A DNA stretch of 64,000 nt. Source: Anaerotignum propionicum (GTDB lineage: Bacteria; Bacillota; Clostridia; Lachnospirales; Anaerotignaceae). Numbering within the stretch: the stretch's first letter is position 1; every line of letters begins with the position of its first letter. The translations under genes were made by a program, and so were the position numbers. The notes below the pieces were generated by a model, which made no database searches, was not told where the DNA came from, and worked only from the letters and a program-made list of their open reading frames with translations. The stretch covers positions 1 through 64,000 of the forward strand of contig NZ_JANGAD010000006.1 in the NCBI RefSeq assembly GCF_024461735.1, read 5' to 3'. Shown one piece after another: positions 17,029 to 25,941 of this stretch.

Positions 17029-18090
17029 ATGATTAAACTCAAAGGGGTACGAATTGGTGACTTAGAAATAAAAGTACCTATTATACAAGGTGGAATGGGT
17101 ATTGGAATTAGCCTTTGGCGTTTAGCGGGAGCGGTTGCTGCGCAAGGTGGGGTAGGTGTCATTTCAGCGGCACAGCCCGGTTTTTTGAAAGAAAACTTTG
17201 GAAAAGAACCTTTGAAAGCGAATCTGGAGGCTTTAGCAGAAAATATAAAAAAGGCCAAAGAAGTAAGTAACGGCGGCGTTATTGGCGTAAATATTATGCG
17301 TGTATGCAAAAATTATGATCAATATGTGCAATGTTGTGTTGAAAGCGGTGCCGATGTTATAATTTCCGGTGCGGGGCTGCCATTGGAGCTCCCCGAATTA
17401 CTTAAGGACACAAAGGTTAAATATGCGCCCATTGTTTCCTCTTTAAGAGCAGTTCAATTAATGTTTAAAAGATGGGACAAGAAATTTGGTCGGGTGTCTG
17501 ATTTTGTGGTTATTGAGGGGCCAAAAGCCGGAGGTCATTTAGGTTTTACGCCAGAAGAGGCAGAAAATCTAACCAATGAAGAGTATGACCAAGAAGTTGT
17601 TAAGATCGTTGAATACGTGAATAGTTTCCAGGAAAAATATGGAAATATTCCAGTTTTTTTTGCTGGTGGTGTATATGACAGGGCAGACATTGACCATTAT
17701 ATTAGTTTAGGCTGCAGTGGGGTACAAATGGCAACTCGATTTGTGGCGACGGAAGAATGTGATGCCGCTGATGCCTATAAAGAAGCGTATATTCATGCCA
17801 AAAAAGAAGATGTCATGATTGTGAAAAGTCCCGTTGGTTTACCGGGCAGAGCAATTCGCAATACCTTTACCAAGGAAAGAGAAACAGGACGTAAGCCTGT
17901 AGATAAATGCTTCAACTGTATTGAGAACTGTAATCCCGCAACAACCCATTACTGCATATCTCGTGCGCTTATGGATGCCGCATTAGGAGAAAAAGAGGAT
18001 TCTCTTCTTTTCTGTGGTGAAAATGTATGGCGGGTAGATAAGATTACAACTGTGAAAGAAATTTTCGACGAATTAAATGGAGACTCTTGA
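17029..18090 (+). CDS. FMN-dependent NMO/FabK-like oxidoreductase with C-terminal Cys cluster
   Basis: A 353-aa TIM-barrel flavoprotein of the nitronate monooxygenase / enoyl-ACP reductase II (FabK) superfamily. Seen are PIIQGGMGIGIS (about 18-29), a GVNIM strand, the active-site His segment EGPKAGGHLGF (about 168) and the phosphate-binding VFFAGGVYDRADI followed by GVQMATRFVATEEC. After the barrel, residues about 285-330 carry C-x2-C-x3-C-x7-C (CFNCIENCNPATTHYC), absent from classical FabK, which may bind an iron-sulfur cluster. It could reduce an enoyl thioester or detoxify nitronates. The ribosome site GAGGTG precedes the ATG. It is monocistronic, with a strong terminator at 18171. Confidence 0.8.
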   Translation: MIKLKGVRIGDLEIKVPIIQGGMGIGISLWRLAGAVAAQGGVGVISAAQPGFLKENFGKEPLKANLEALAENIKKAKEVSNGGVIGVNIMRVCKNYDQYVQCCVESGADVIISGAGLPLELPELLKDTKVKYAPIVSSLRAVQLMFKRWDKKFGRVSDFVVIEGPKAGGHLGFTPEEAENLTNEEYDQEVVKIVEYVNSFQEKYGNIPVFFAGGVYDRADIDHYISLGCSGVQMATRFVATEECDAADAYKEAYIHAKKEDVMIVKSPVGLPGRAIRNTFTKERETGRKPVDKCFNCIENCNPATTHYCISRALMDAALGEKEDSLLFCGENVWRVDKITTVKEIFDELNGDS

Positions 18091-18170
18091 GTTCTCATGG
18101 GGAAATACTGCACATCTATGGGATTCTTTATAATCAGATATAGAATTAATGAAATTACCAAACCATAAAA

Positions 18171-18209
18171 AGAAGCACTGTTCTTATTTTTAGAACAGTG
18201 CTTCTTTTG
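18171..18209 (+). terminator. Rho-independent terminator after the flavoprotein gene
   Basis: AGAAGCACTGTTCT (18171-18184) and AGAACAGTGCTTCT (18192-18205) form a perfect 14-bp stem, followed by T residues. Confidence 0.92.
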
Positions 18210-18238
18210 TATGCATCTAGATTTTCATTATTAATATA

Positions 18239-18340
18239 TTAGATTTTCAAAAGTTTTTCTAGGATGACGGCAACTTCAGCCCTTGTAATATTATTTTTTG
18301 GTAATAAATACCCATTTCCCGTACCAGAAATAATTTCTGT
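18239..18340 (-). pseudogene. Remnant of the C-terminal S-layer homology (SLH) repeat
   Basis: Read on the minus strand, 33 codons encode EIISGTGNGYLLPKNN, ITRAEVAVILEKLL and then KI plus a stop. The pattern G-N-G-Y-x-x-P-x-x-x-I-T-R-A-E-x-A-x-I-x-x-K is the end of an SLH domain, which anchors surface proteins to the cell wall. A stop codon lies immediately upstream and no start is available, so only the tail of a lost surface-protein gene survives between the flavoprotein terminator and the gntR stop. It marks an old deletion or rearrangement junction. Confidence 0.75.
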
Positions 18341-18353
18341 TTACATTTTAGAA

Positions 18354-18989
18354 TTATACATGCTTATCATAATGAATAAAGAACCAATGTTTAGCTGCAG
18401 CAATATCATTTTTTTCAATACTTTCTAAAATCATAGAATGCTCAAAGATGTTTCTTTGATGCTCCTCTGCATTTCTTTGATTAATGTGCAAAGCCATTAA
18501 AAAGAAAATATCCTCCATTTGTTCGTAAATTGAAAGCAAATAGGTGTTTTGTGTAGCATAAACAATGCTTTTGTCAAAGGCAAGGGCATATTTGATGGAA
18601 GTTTGCATATCCGAATGATCTTCAATATCTTTTTGTGCTTGCAGAAGCTGTCTCATTTTTTCAATAGCAACATCTATTTTATTTTGCGACAAGCACAGTT
18701 CATATGCACCGTAAACAACGGTAAATAAAGAAAAGCAAATTTCACGAAAAGCAGTGGGGGAGAAAGAAATAATGCGTGAGCCTACATTTGGAACATATTC
18801 CACCAAGCCTTGCTTTTCCAGCATGGTGAGGGCTTCACGTATGGGGGAATTGCTCACATTTAATTCGGCAGCTAGGGTATCAATATTTATTTTTTCTCCT
18901 AATTGGTAGGTCTGATTCAGAATCATTTCTTTGATTATTTCGTATACCTGGTCTTTCATTGTTGATTTTTGTATTTTTATTGAAGGCAT
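18354..18989 (-). CDS. FCD-type GntR-family regulator
   Basis: A 211-aa regulator with a GntR winged helix (residues about 10-75; LGEKINIDTLAAELNVSNSP followed by IREALTMLEKQGLVEYV) and an FCD-like helical effector domain. The usual D-x-x-F-H-x-x-I metal motif reads ALAFDKSIVYATQN, so the first histidine is missing and metal binding may differ from the family norm. AAAGGAGG precedes the ATG. It is divergent from the ior operon, whose leader carries a perfect inverted repeat (19194-19218) that is its probable operator. It most likely represses the amino-acid oxidation genes until a pathway acid or CoA ester is present. Confidence 0.84.
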   Translation of the reverse strand: MPSIKIQKSTMKDQVYEIIKEMILNQTYQLGEKINIDTLAAELNVSNSPIREALTMLEKQGLVEYVPNVGSRIISFSPTAFREICFSLFTVVYGAYELCLSQNKIDVAIEKMRQLLQAQKDIEDHSDMQTSIKYALAFDKSIVYATQNTYLLSIYEQMEDIFFLMALHINQRNAEEHQRNIFEHSMILESIEKNDIAAAKHWFFIHYDKHV

Positions 18990-19150
18990 TATTTAAAATA
19001 GCCTCCTTTCTTAGGCTTAAGCTTATGTTGTAACTGAAATTATGTCATATTTTCTGGGAAAAATCAATCAATAAATGAGTATATCTATAATCAAATGTAT
19101 TTTAAAAGAACCAAAAAATTAAATGTAAAAGCAATTTTTGCAAATATATG

Positions 19151-19218
19151 TTGACAAAAATAGTATAATATGTTAAAAATTTTATATAAATCGTGCATGA
19201 TGCATAATGCATCATGCA
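19151..19218 (+). promoter_or_regulatory. Promoter region and perfect palindromic operator of the ior operon
   Basis: A consensus -35 TTGACA lies at 19151-19156 with an AT-rich -10 region at about 19174. Downstream, TGCATGATGCAT (19194-19205), one central base and ATGCATCATGCA (19207-19218) form a perfect 12-bp inverted repeat. Its position after the start site and beside a divergent GntR gene suggests a repressor site. It shares the TGCATG core with the operator at 9502. Confidence 0.65.
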
Positions 19219-19271
19219 TAATATATAAAAAATAGAAATATATATCGCTTTTTTAGGGAAGGAGAATGAAG

Positions 19272-21053
19272 ATGAAACAGTTATTAACTGGGGATGAGGC
19301 AATTGCCCGCGGTGCATATGAAGCAGGTGTCCATTTTGCGTCTGCTTATCCGGGGACACCCTCAACAGAAATTTTAGAGAGTATTTCAAATTATAAAGAA
19401 GTTTGTGCTGAATGGGCACCAAATGAAAAAGTGGCACTGGAATCTGCCATTGGTGCTTCTATCGCAGGGGGGAGAGCGTTAGCGGCTATGAAGCATGTGG
19501 GGCTAAATGTTGCTGCGGATCCTTTCTTTACATTTGCTTATACCGGGGTTAATGGCGGTACAGTTATTATTACCGCAGACGAGCCGGGTCAGCATTCCGC
19601 ACAAAATGAACAGGATAACCGTAACTATGCCAAGGCCGCAAAAGTACCTATGTTTGAACCTGCTAATAGCCAAGAATGCAGAGATATGGTCATTGAAGCA
19701 TATGGCATCAGTGAGCAGTATGATTGTCCTGTTCTTATTCGTATGACCACACGAGTATGTCATGGTAAATCCATTGTGGCATTGGGAGAGAGAAAAGAAA
19801 TTCCCATCAAAGAATACATAAAAGATGTAAAAAAATATGTATGCGTTCCCGCAAATGCAAAGGGATTGCGTAGAAATTTAGAAGTGAAACTAGAAAAATT
19901 GAAAGCATTCTCAGAATCAACAGCATTTAACTTTACAGAGATGAATGACTCAAAGGTTGGCGTTATTACTTCCGGTGCTTGCTACCATTATGCAAAAGAA
20001 GTATTTGAAGATAGGGCCTCATACTTGAAATTAGGTTTTACATATCCTATGCCAGACGATAAAATCATTGATTTCTGCAAAAAAATGGACACAATTTATA
20101 TCATAGAAGAGAATGATCCATTTATTGAAGAGCGAGTAAAACTTCTAGGCTTTGATTGCCATGGTAAAGATTTACTTCCAAAATACGGAGAAATGACTCC
20201 CGATGTAATTAAAAAAGCTTTTTTCAATTTGGAGAATCCATTGATTACCTATCCAGATGGATTGGTTGTAGACCGACCTCCTACCTTGTGCGCAGGTTGC
20301 CCTCATAGAGGATTCTTCTTTGAACTGGGGAAACGTAAAAATGTTATGGTCTCGGGAGATATTGGCTGTTACTCTCTGGGATTTGCAAAACCATATAATG
20401 CAATGGATTTATTAATTTGCATGGGTGGTGGTTTCAGTATTGGCCATGGCGCACAGAAAATCTTTAACATGAAGAAGGAAGAAAAAAAACGTGTAGTATC
20501 CGTTTTAGGTGATTCCACGTTCTTACATTCGGGTATTACCTCTTTAATGGATGTTGTTTATAATAACAGCAATACCGTAAGTGTGATTTTGGATAACCGC
20601 ATCACTGGTATGACAGGTCATCAAGAAAATCCGGGAACAGGCTATAATGCTAAGGGTGAGCAGGCGCCTGCCGTGGACATAGAAGGCATTGTACGGGCAT
20701 TGGGCATTCGCCATATTCGCACTGTTAATCCCAATCAGTTAAAAGAAATGGGCAAAATTTTAGATGAATTCTTGGAATTGGATGAACCTTCTGTTATTAT
20801 TACAAAATGGCCTTGTGCACTTAAAAAGTTCTCCGCGGAAGATAAAAGAGAGTTTGAAGGAGCCTTTACCACAAAAATGGTTATTAATGAGGAAAAATGT
20901 ATTGGTTGCAAGCTTTGTATGAAGTGCGGCTGTCCCGCAATTCGATTTGATGGTGAAAAAAAGAAGGCAGCAATTGACGGAATACAGTGTTTAGGCTGCG
21001 GCATATGCAACCAGTTGTGTCCTAAGAATGCGATTGAGTGGAAGGAGGCATGA
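19272..21053 (+). CDS. iorA: Indolepyruvate:ferredoxin oxidoreductase, alpha subunit
   Basis: A 593-aa TPP enzyme subunit that, with IorB, oxidises aryl- or branched-chain 2-oxoacids to acyl-CoA, CO2 and reduced ferredoxin. The N-terminus LLTGDEAIARGAYEAGVHFA and YPGTPSTEIL are the pyrimidine-domain hallmarks. The TPP domain shows CAGCPHRGFFF (about 340) and DSTFLHSGITSLMDVVYN. The C-terminus carries two [4Fe-4S] motifs, CIGCKLCMKCGCPAI and CLGCGICNQLCPKNAI. ATG 19272 is preferred over 19266 because AAGGAG is only 3 nt before the latter. It is first in a five-gene operon with CoA-transferase, aminotransferase and BrnQ genes. Confidence 0.95.
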   Translation: MKQLLTGDEAIARGAYEAGVHFASAYPGTPSTEILESISNYKEVCAEWAPNEKVALESAIGASIAGGRALAAMKHVGLNVAADPFFTFAYTGVNGGTVIITADEPGQHSAQNEQDNRNYAKAAKVPMFEPANSQECRDMVIEAYGISEQYDCPVLIRMTTRVCHGKSIVALGERKEIPIKEYIKDVKKYVCVPANAKGLRRNLEVKLEKLKAFSESTAFNFTEMNDSKVGVITSGACYHYAKEVFEDRASYLKLGFTYPMPDDKIIDFCKKMDTIYIIEENDPFIEERVKLLGFDCHGKDLLPKYGEMTPDVIKKAFFNLENPLITYPDGLVVDRPPTLCAGCPHRGFFFELGKRKNVMVSGDIGCYSLGFAKPYNAMDLLICMGGGFSIGHGAQKIFNMKKEEKKRVVSVLGDSTFLHSGITSLMDVVYNNSNTVSVILDNRITGMTGHQENPGTGYNAKGEQAPAVDIEGIVRALGIRHIRTVNPNQLKEMGKILDEFLELDEPSVIITKWPCALKKFSAEDKREFEGAFTTKMVINEEKCIGCKLCMKCGCPAIRFDGEKKKAAIDGIQCLGCGICNQLCPKNAIEWKEA

Positions 21054-21058
21054 GTGCT

Positions 21059-21631
21059 ATGACAAAGAATGTTTTACTGGTTGGTGTAGGTGGTCAGGGT
21101 ACTATTTTGGCGGCAAAGCTTCTAACACAAGGATTGATGGAAGCGGGATTTGATGTTAAAATGAGTGAAATTCATGGGATGTCTCAGCGAGGTGGCAGTG
21201 TTTCCTCTCATGTCCGTTTTGGTGATAAAGTAGAAGCCACGACCATTGATCCCGGGGAAGCGGATTTACTGGTTTCCTTCGAAAGAATGGAAGCCCTGAG
21301 GGCCCTAACCTACCTTAAAGCGGATGGCTTGGCTGTGGTCAATGAACATGAAATCCCGTCTATGCCAATTTTGACAGGGGATGCCGTTTATCCGAAAAAT
21401 GCAGTGGAAGAAATACAGAAACATGTGAAAACAATTGTGCTGGATGCTACCCGGATGGCACTGGATTTAGGGAACGTGAAGGCTGCAAATATTGTTTTAT
21501 TGGGTACAATTATTAAAGCTATGGGACTAGAACATATCGATTGGGAAAGTATCATCAGAAAACAGGTAAAGCCTGGGTTTGTTGATGTGAATTTGAAAGC
21601 GGTTCGCTGTGGCATGGATGCTGTTAAATAA
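21059..21631 (+). CDS. iorB: Indolepyruvate:ferredoxin oxidoreductase, beta subunit
   Basis: A 190-aa gamma-type subunit of the 2-oxoacid:ferredoxin oxidoreductases. The N-terminus NVLLVGVGGQGTILAAKLL is the family's glycine-rich nucleotide/CoA-binding strand-loop, and SEIHGMSQRGGSVSSHVRFG is the second conserved block. GTG 21038 and ATG 21050 are possible starts, but AGGAGG at 21043-21048 best serves ATG 21059, which gives the usual MTKNVLL start. The gene follows iorA by 5 nt and forms the active IorAB complex with it. Confidence 0.94.
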   Translation: MTKNVLLVGVGGQGTILAAKLLTQGLMEAGFDVKMSEIHGMSQRGGSVSSHVRFGDKVEATTIDPGEADLLVSFERMEALRALTYLKADGLAVVNEHEIPSMPILTGDAVYPKNAVEEIQKHVKTIVLDATRMALDLGNVKAANIVLLGTIIKAMGLEHIDWESIIRKQVKPGFVDVNLKAVRCGMDAVK

Positions 21632-21650
21632 TGAAAATGGAGGAGCAACA

Positions 21651-22997
21651 ATGGGTTTGAATCAGTTTTATCAGGAATATAAAGCAAAATTAAGGACACC
21701 GGATGAGGCTGTACGCCTAGTGAAAGATGGAGATTGGGTGGATTACAGCACAGGGGTTGGGGCGCCTTATTTGCTGGACTATGCATTAGCCAAAAGAAAA
21801 GGAGAATTGAGGGACGTTAAAGTAAGAGGCAGTTTGGCTTTAAGTCCCATCCAAATTGTAGAGCAGGATAGGACGCAGGAGTCTTTCACCTACCAAAGCT
21901 GGCATTGCACCGGTTATGAAAGAAAATTATGTGAAGAAGGACTTTGCTACTACATGCCAATGCTTTTTCGCAATGAGGCTTCTTACTATAGAAGGTATTT
22001 AACTGTAAATGTGGCAATGATTTCTGTTGCACCAATGGATAGATTGGGTTATTTCAGCTTTTCGTTTGTAAACTGTACAACAAAAGCTATTTTGGACACA
22101 GCAGATATCATTATTTTAGAAGTGAATGAAAACCTTCCCAGTGTATATGGCGGTAAGGATGACTGCATTCATATTTCACAGGTTGATGCTGTAGTGGAGG
22201 GGGAGCATCCGCCCCTTGCCCAATTACCCATTGCAAAAGCAACGGAGATTGATGAAAAAATTGCTATGCAAATTATGCCCCATTTATCTGATGGGGTCGT
22301 GCTACAATTGGGTATTGGCGGAATGCCCAATTCTGTTGGAAAGTTGATTGCAGAGTCTGATTTGAAGCATCTGGGCATGCATACGGAATTATTATCTGAT
22401 GGTTTTGTGGAATTATATGAGGCGGGCAAATTGGATCATAGCTGTAAAACCCTCCATAAAGATAAAGGCGTATTTGGTATAGCACTTGGCACTCAGAAAT
22501 TGTATGACTGGGTGGAGGAAAATCGGGGGCTAATTTCTTTTCCTATGGACTATGTCAATAGCCCTGAAGTCATGACGCAAATTGATGGTTTAATTTCTAT
22601 CAATAGCTGCATTGGAATGGACCTTTATGGTCAAGTATCTTCCGAAAGCGCGGGAACACGTCATATCTCAGGTACAGGCGGACAGGTGGATTTTGCCACA
22701 GGCGCGTATATGTCTCGAGGGGGTAAAAGTTTTATTTGTATGAGTTCAGCATTTACAGATAAAAATGGGCAGACCCATTCCAGAATCGTTCCTAAGTTTA
22801 CAGGGGGGGATATTATTACAACCCCTCGTACACAGGCATCTTATATTGTGAGTGAATATGGTTGTGTAAATTTAGCGGGACGTTCAACCTGGGAGAGGGC
22901 GGAAATGCTGATTTCTTTGGCACATCCTGACTTTAGAGATGGGCTGATTCAAGGGGCTGAAAGTCAGAAAATCTGGCGTCGCTCTAACCTAAGGTAA
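21651..22997 (+). CDS. Acetyl-CoA hydrolase/transferase-family CoA-transferase (4-hydroxybutyrate/butyrate type)
   Basis: A 448-aa CoA-transferase of the AbfT/butyryl-CoA:acetate class. The probable catalytic glutamate is E246 in HTELLSDGFVEL, and the conserved glycine-rich motif GTGGQVDFATGA (about 341-352) is intact. It would move CoA from the acyl-CoA made by IorAB to acetate, giving an organic acid and acetyl-CoA for ATP synthesis; it could also charge 4-hydroxybutyrate for AbfD at 13109. ATG 21651 is chosen because GGAGGAG lies just before it; the longer frame from 21609 overlaps iorB. It sits 19 nt after iorB, in the same operon. Confidence 0.88.
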   Translation: MGLNQFYQEYKAKLRTPDEAVRLVKDGDWVDYSTGVGAPYLLDYALAKRKGELRDVKVRGSLALSPIQIVEQDRTQESFTYQSWHCTGYERKLCEEGLCYYMPMLFRNEASYYRRYLTVNVAMISVAPMDRLGYFSFSFVNCTTKAILDTADIIILEVNENLPSVYGGKDDCIHISQVDAVVEGEHPPLAQLPIAKATEIDEKIAMQIMPHLSDGVVLQLGIGGMPNSVGKLIAESDLKHLGMHTELLSDGFVELYEAGKLDHSCKTLHKDKGVFGIALGTQKLYDWVEENRGLISFPMDYVNSPEVMTQIDGLISINSCIGMDLYGQVSSESAGTRHISGTGGQVDFATGAYMSRGGKSFICMSSAFTDKNGQTHSRIVPKFTGGDIITTPRTQASYIVSEYGCVNLAGRSTWERAEMLISLAHPDFRDGLIQGAESQKIWRRSNLR

Positions 22998-23015
22998 AAA
23001 AGGGAGGGAATTCAT

Positions 23016-24209
23016 TTGATAGCTGAGAAAATGAAAGAGCTTGTATCAAACAGTTCGGTCATACGAAAAATGTTTGAAGAAGGTAAACAAATGGCACAGA
23101 TTCATGGGGCTGAAAATGTATGTGATTTTAGCCTGGGCAATCCCAATTTGGCGGCGCCAAACACAGTGAATGAAGCACTGGAAGCCGTTATTAAGCAAGA
23201 GGATCCTGTTTTTCTCCATGGCTATATGAATAACTCAGGGTATGAGGATGTGCGTAATACCGTTGCAGATTCATTAAATCGTCGGTTTCAAACGAATTTT
23301 ACAGCAGAGTCCATTGTCATGACAGTGGGTGCTGCGGGAGGCATGAATGTTGCAATGAAGGCGTTGCTAAATCCCGGTGATGAGGTTGTGGTTTTTGCTC
23401 CGTTTTTTGGGGAATACAGATGTTATGCATCAAATGTGGAGGCGAAACTAGTGATAGTTCCTCCCAATGTACCGTCTTTTATTCCCGATGCACATATCCT
23501 TGCAAATTACATTACACCTAAAACGAAAATGGTTATTATAAATTCCCCTAATAATCCTACAGGGGTAATATACCCTGAAAATACGATTACTGAAATTGCG
23601 AAAGTCCTGGAGGAAAAACAAAAAGAGTATTCCACGGAAATCTATATTTTTGCAGATGAACCCTATCGTGAACTGGTTTATGACGAAACAGTAAAACCGC
23701 CATTTATTACAAAGTATTATGATAATACCATTGTGGGCTACTCGTGGTCAAAATCCCTTTCTTTGCCAGGGGAGCGTATCGGCTATCTTGCAGTTTCTGA
23801 AAATATTGCTGATTTTAAAGAGCTGATGAGTGGTTTAAATGTGGCAACTAGAATTTTAGGCTTTGTCAATGCACCATCTTTACAGCAAAGAATGATAGCA
23901 CGTTGTGTGGATGAGGTGGCAGATTTAAATTTCTATAAAAAGAATCGTGATGTTCTCTATCATGGTCTGTCAGATATAGGGTACACTTGTATTAAACCTG
24001 ATGGCGCTTTTTATCTTTGGGTGAAAACACCCATTGCAAAGGATACTGAATTTGTAGAAATGGCAAAGAAGTATCTACTTCTAACAGTACCGGGTTCTGC
24101 CTTTGGTTGTGGAGGCTACATAAGATTATCCTATTGTGTCAGCCCTGAAACAGTTGGGACTGCGCTGCCAAAATTTAAATTATTGTTGGAGGAAATAGAA
24201 GGATTATAG
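23016..24209 (+). CDS. PLP-dependent class I/II aminotransferase
   Basis: A 397-aa fold-type I aminotransferase with SLGNPNLAAP, NSPNNPTGVIYPE (about 174-186), ADEPYRELVYD and the PLP lysine in VGYSWSKSLSLPGERIGY (about 243). It belongs to the aspartate/aromatic aminotransferase superfamily but diverges from the enzyme at 14656. The start is a TTG at 23016, supported by GGGAGGG 8 nt upstream; ATG 23031 is an alternative. It lies 18 nt after the CoA-transferase gene and probably feeds oxoacids to IorAB. An aromatic or branched-chain amino acid is likely given IorAB and BrnQ. Confidence 0.87.
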   Translation: MIAEKMKELVSNSSVIRKMFEEGKQMAQIHGAENVCDFSLGNPNLAAPNTVNEALEAVIKQEDPVFLHGYMNNSGYEDVRNTVADSLNRRFQTNFTAESIVMTVGAAGGMNVAMKALLNPGDEVVVFAPFFGEYRCYASNVEAKLVIVPPNVPSFIPDAHILANYITPKTKMVIINSPNNPTGVIYPENTITEIAKVLEEKQKEYSTEIYIFADEPYRELVYDETVKPPFITKYYDNTIVGYSWSKSLSLPGERIGYLAVSENIADFKELMSGLNVATRILGFVNAPSLQQRMIARCVDEVADLNFYKKNRDVLYHGLSDIGYTCIKPDGAFYLWVKTPIAKDTEFVEMAKKYLLLTVPGSAFGCGGYIRLSYCVSPETVGTALPKFKLLLEEIEGL

Positions 24210-24249
24210 ACGAAACTCATTACTGAAAGGGTAAAGTGGGAGGATTTAG

Positions 24250-25530
24250 ATGAAGACAAGCAAAGGGAAAACAATACTTATTATGGGCTTAGCACTTTTC
24301 GCAACTTTTTTTGGTGCAGGGAATTTGATTTTTCCTCCATACCTGGGACGTGAAACAGGTTCATCTTGGTTTTTGGGATTCTTTGGGTTTTTTATTATGG
24401 ATGTTGGCCTTGGCGTTCTTGCTATTTTGGCCACAGTTTTTAATCGTCAAGGAAATATACAAGGTGTAGTAGGTAAAATTGGTAAAATCCCAGGGGAAAT
24501 TATGGCGGCAATCATCATTATCTGTATTGGACCAGGTTTATGCATTCCAAGAACAGCGGCAACTACTTTTGAAATGGGAGTATCCACATTATTTCCTGTT
24601 ATCAATCCATGGATTTTTGGTGCAGCATTTTTTATAATTGTATTGCTATTAACCATTCGCCCAACAAAAGTTGTTGATATTGTGGGAAATTATCTAACAC
24701 CAATTTTGCTAGCCGTTATGCTGGCCCTGATTGTTTTAGGCATCATATCGCCCATTGGTCCCATAACTGCGGCGTCTAAGGTTGTCCCTTTGAAAGAGGG
24801 GATGTTATCTGGGTATCAGACTATGGATGGCATTGGTGCTCTCCTATTAACAGGTATATTTACAACAGCTGCGTATCATAAAGGTTTTACAGAGAAACAG
24901 GAAGTGAGCCGTATGGTTGGTATGGCAGGGATTATCGCAGGTGGTTTGCTCATGCTGGTATACTGCGGGTTAACCTACCTTGGTGCGACCTCGTCAGGGG
25001 GTGGGTTCGAAGATTTAAACCAAGCAGAGCTACTGTTAGCGATTGCATACGCCTTGACAGGAAAGTCAGGTATGGTTTTATTAGCCGTGATTGTATTCTT
25101 GGCATGCTTGACCACTGCTGTAGGATTGACTTCTGTGGCCGCCGACTATTTTCACAATATTTTTGATAAAAAAATAAAGTATAGTCATCTTGTAATTGGA
25201 ATTTGTGTCTTCAGTTTTGTGGTTTCCAACTTTGGTCTAACCAAAATCATTAACATTTCAGCGCCCATTCTTGGTTTGCTGTATCCGCCTATTTTGGTTT
25301 TGGTATTGTTAACATTTTTTGATGATGTTTTCAAGAATGACAATATTGCCCGTTTCGGTGCATATTTTGCATTTTTGACAAGCGCCTTGGAGCTTGCAGG
25401 GAAGTATGGGGTGCCAGTGGACTTCGTAAATCAAATACCCTTTGCAACGTATGGCTGTGCTTGGATTGTTCCTTCCCTTGTAGGCTGTGCCTTAGGTGCA
25501 TGTTTAAAGAAGAAAGCCATAGAGAATTAA
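24250..25530 (+). CDS. brnQ: Branched-chain amino acid transport system carrier protein
   Basis: A 426-aa integral membrane protein of the LIVCS family with about 12 hydrophobic helices. The start GLALFATFFGAGNLIFPPYL is the family signature (sodium/substrate site). It imports Leu, Ile and Val with Na+ or H+. GGGAGGA precedes the ATG. As last gene of the ior operon (40 nt gap) it gives a coherent path: uptake by BrnQ, transamination, IorAB oxidation, then CoA transfer. A terminator is at 25602. Confidence 0.93.
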   Translation: MKTSKGKTILIMGLALFATFFGAGNLIFPPYLGRETGSSWFLGFFGFFIMDVGLGVLAILATVFNRQGNIQGVVGKIGKIPGEIMAAIIIICIGPGLCIPRTAATTFEMGVSTLFPVINPWIFGAAFFIIVLLLTIRPTKVVDIVGNYLTPILLAVMLALIVLGIISPIGPITAASKVVPLKEGMLSGYQTMDGIGALLLTGIFTTAAYHKGFTEKQEVSRMVGMAGIIAGGLLMLVYCGLTYLGATSSGGGFEDLNQAELLLAIAYALTGKSGMVLLAVIVFLACLTTAVGLTSVAADYFHNIFDKKIKYSHLVIGICVFSFVVSNFGLTKIINISAPILGLLYPPILVLVLLTFFDDVFKNDNIARFGAYFAFLTSALELAGKYGVPVDFVNQIPFATYGCAWIVPSLVGCALGACLKKKAIEN

Positions 25531-25601
25531 AAGTATATTCATGCTATTTCATTGAGGGGTAAGGGAACTTGCCCCTCAATCCATAAAAGTGTTTTAATTT
25601 A

Positions 25602-25637
25602 AAAAAGCCGTAGGAGGACCTTCCTTTGGCTTTTTCT
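25602..25637 (+). terminator. Rho-independent terminator of the ior operon
   Basis: AAAAAGCC (25602-25609) pairs with GGCTTTTT (25628-25635), with an inner AGGA/TCCT pairing and a T tract. Confidence 0.8.
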
Positions 25638-25906
25638 GTTTCTAAAATTAATTCCCTAAAAAATGAAGCGGGCAATGCTCCATATATATAAGAAACTAGA
25701 CTGGAAAAAGTGAAATAGAAAAGAAGTAGATAATAAATAACTTTGCAAAGTTCATTAGGCTTTACCTATTTTGAAAATAACCGCATATGTGCGTTATACC
25801 GTTTAATCGTAAGTTTTGAAAAGAAATTTTATTATCTGAAAATGAAGAAATATATTACATAAATAACAATAAAATTCAAATTTAAACATTTTTTTACAAT
25901 GAATTG

Positions 25907-25935
25907 TTGCAAATATCACGCATTTAAGATATAAT
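25907..25935 (+). promoter_or_regulatory. Promoter upstream of the chemoreceptor leader
   Basis: TTGCAA (25907-25912), a 17-nt spacer and TATAAT (25930-25935). Transcription would begin near 25942, about 330 nt before the start codon at 26271. Confidence 0.65.
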
Positions 25936-25941
25936 ATGGAA

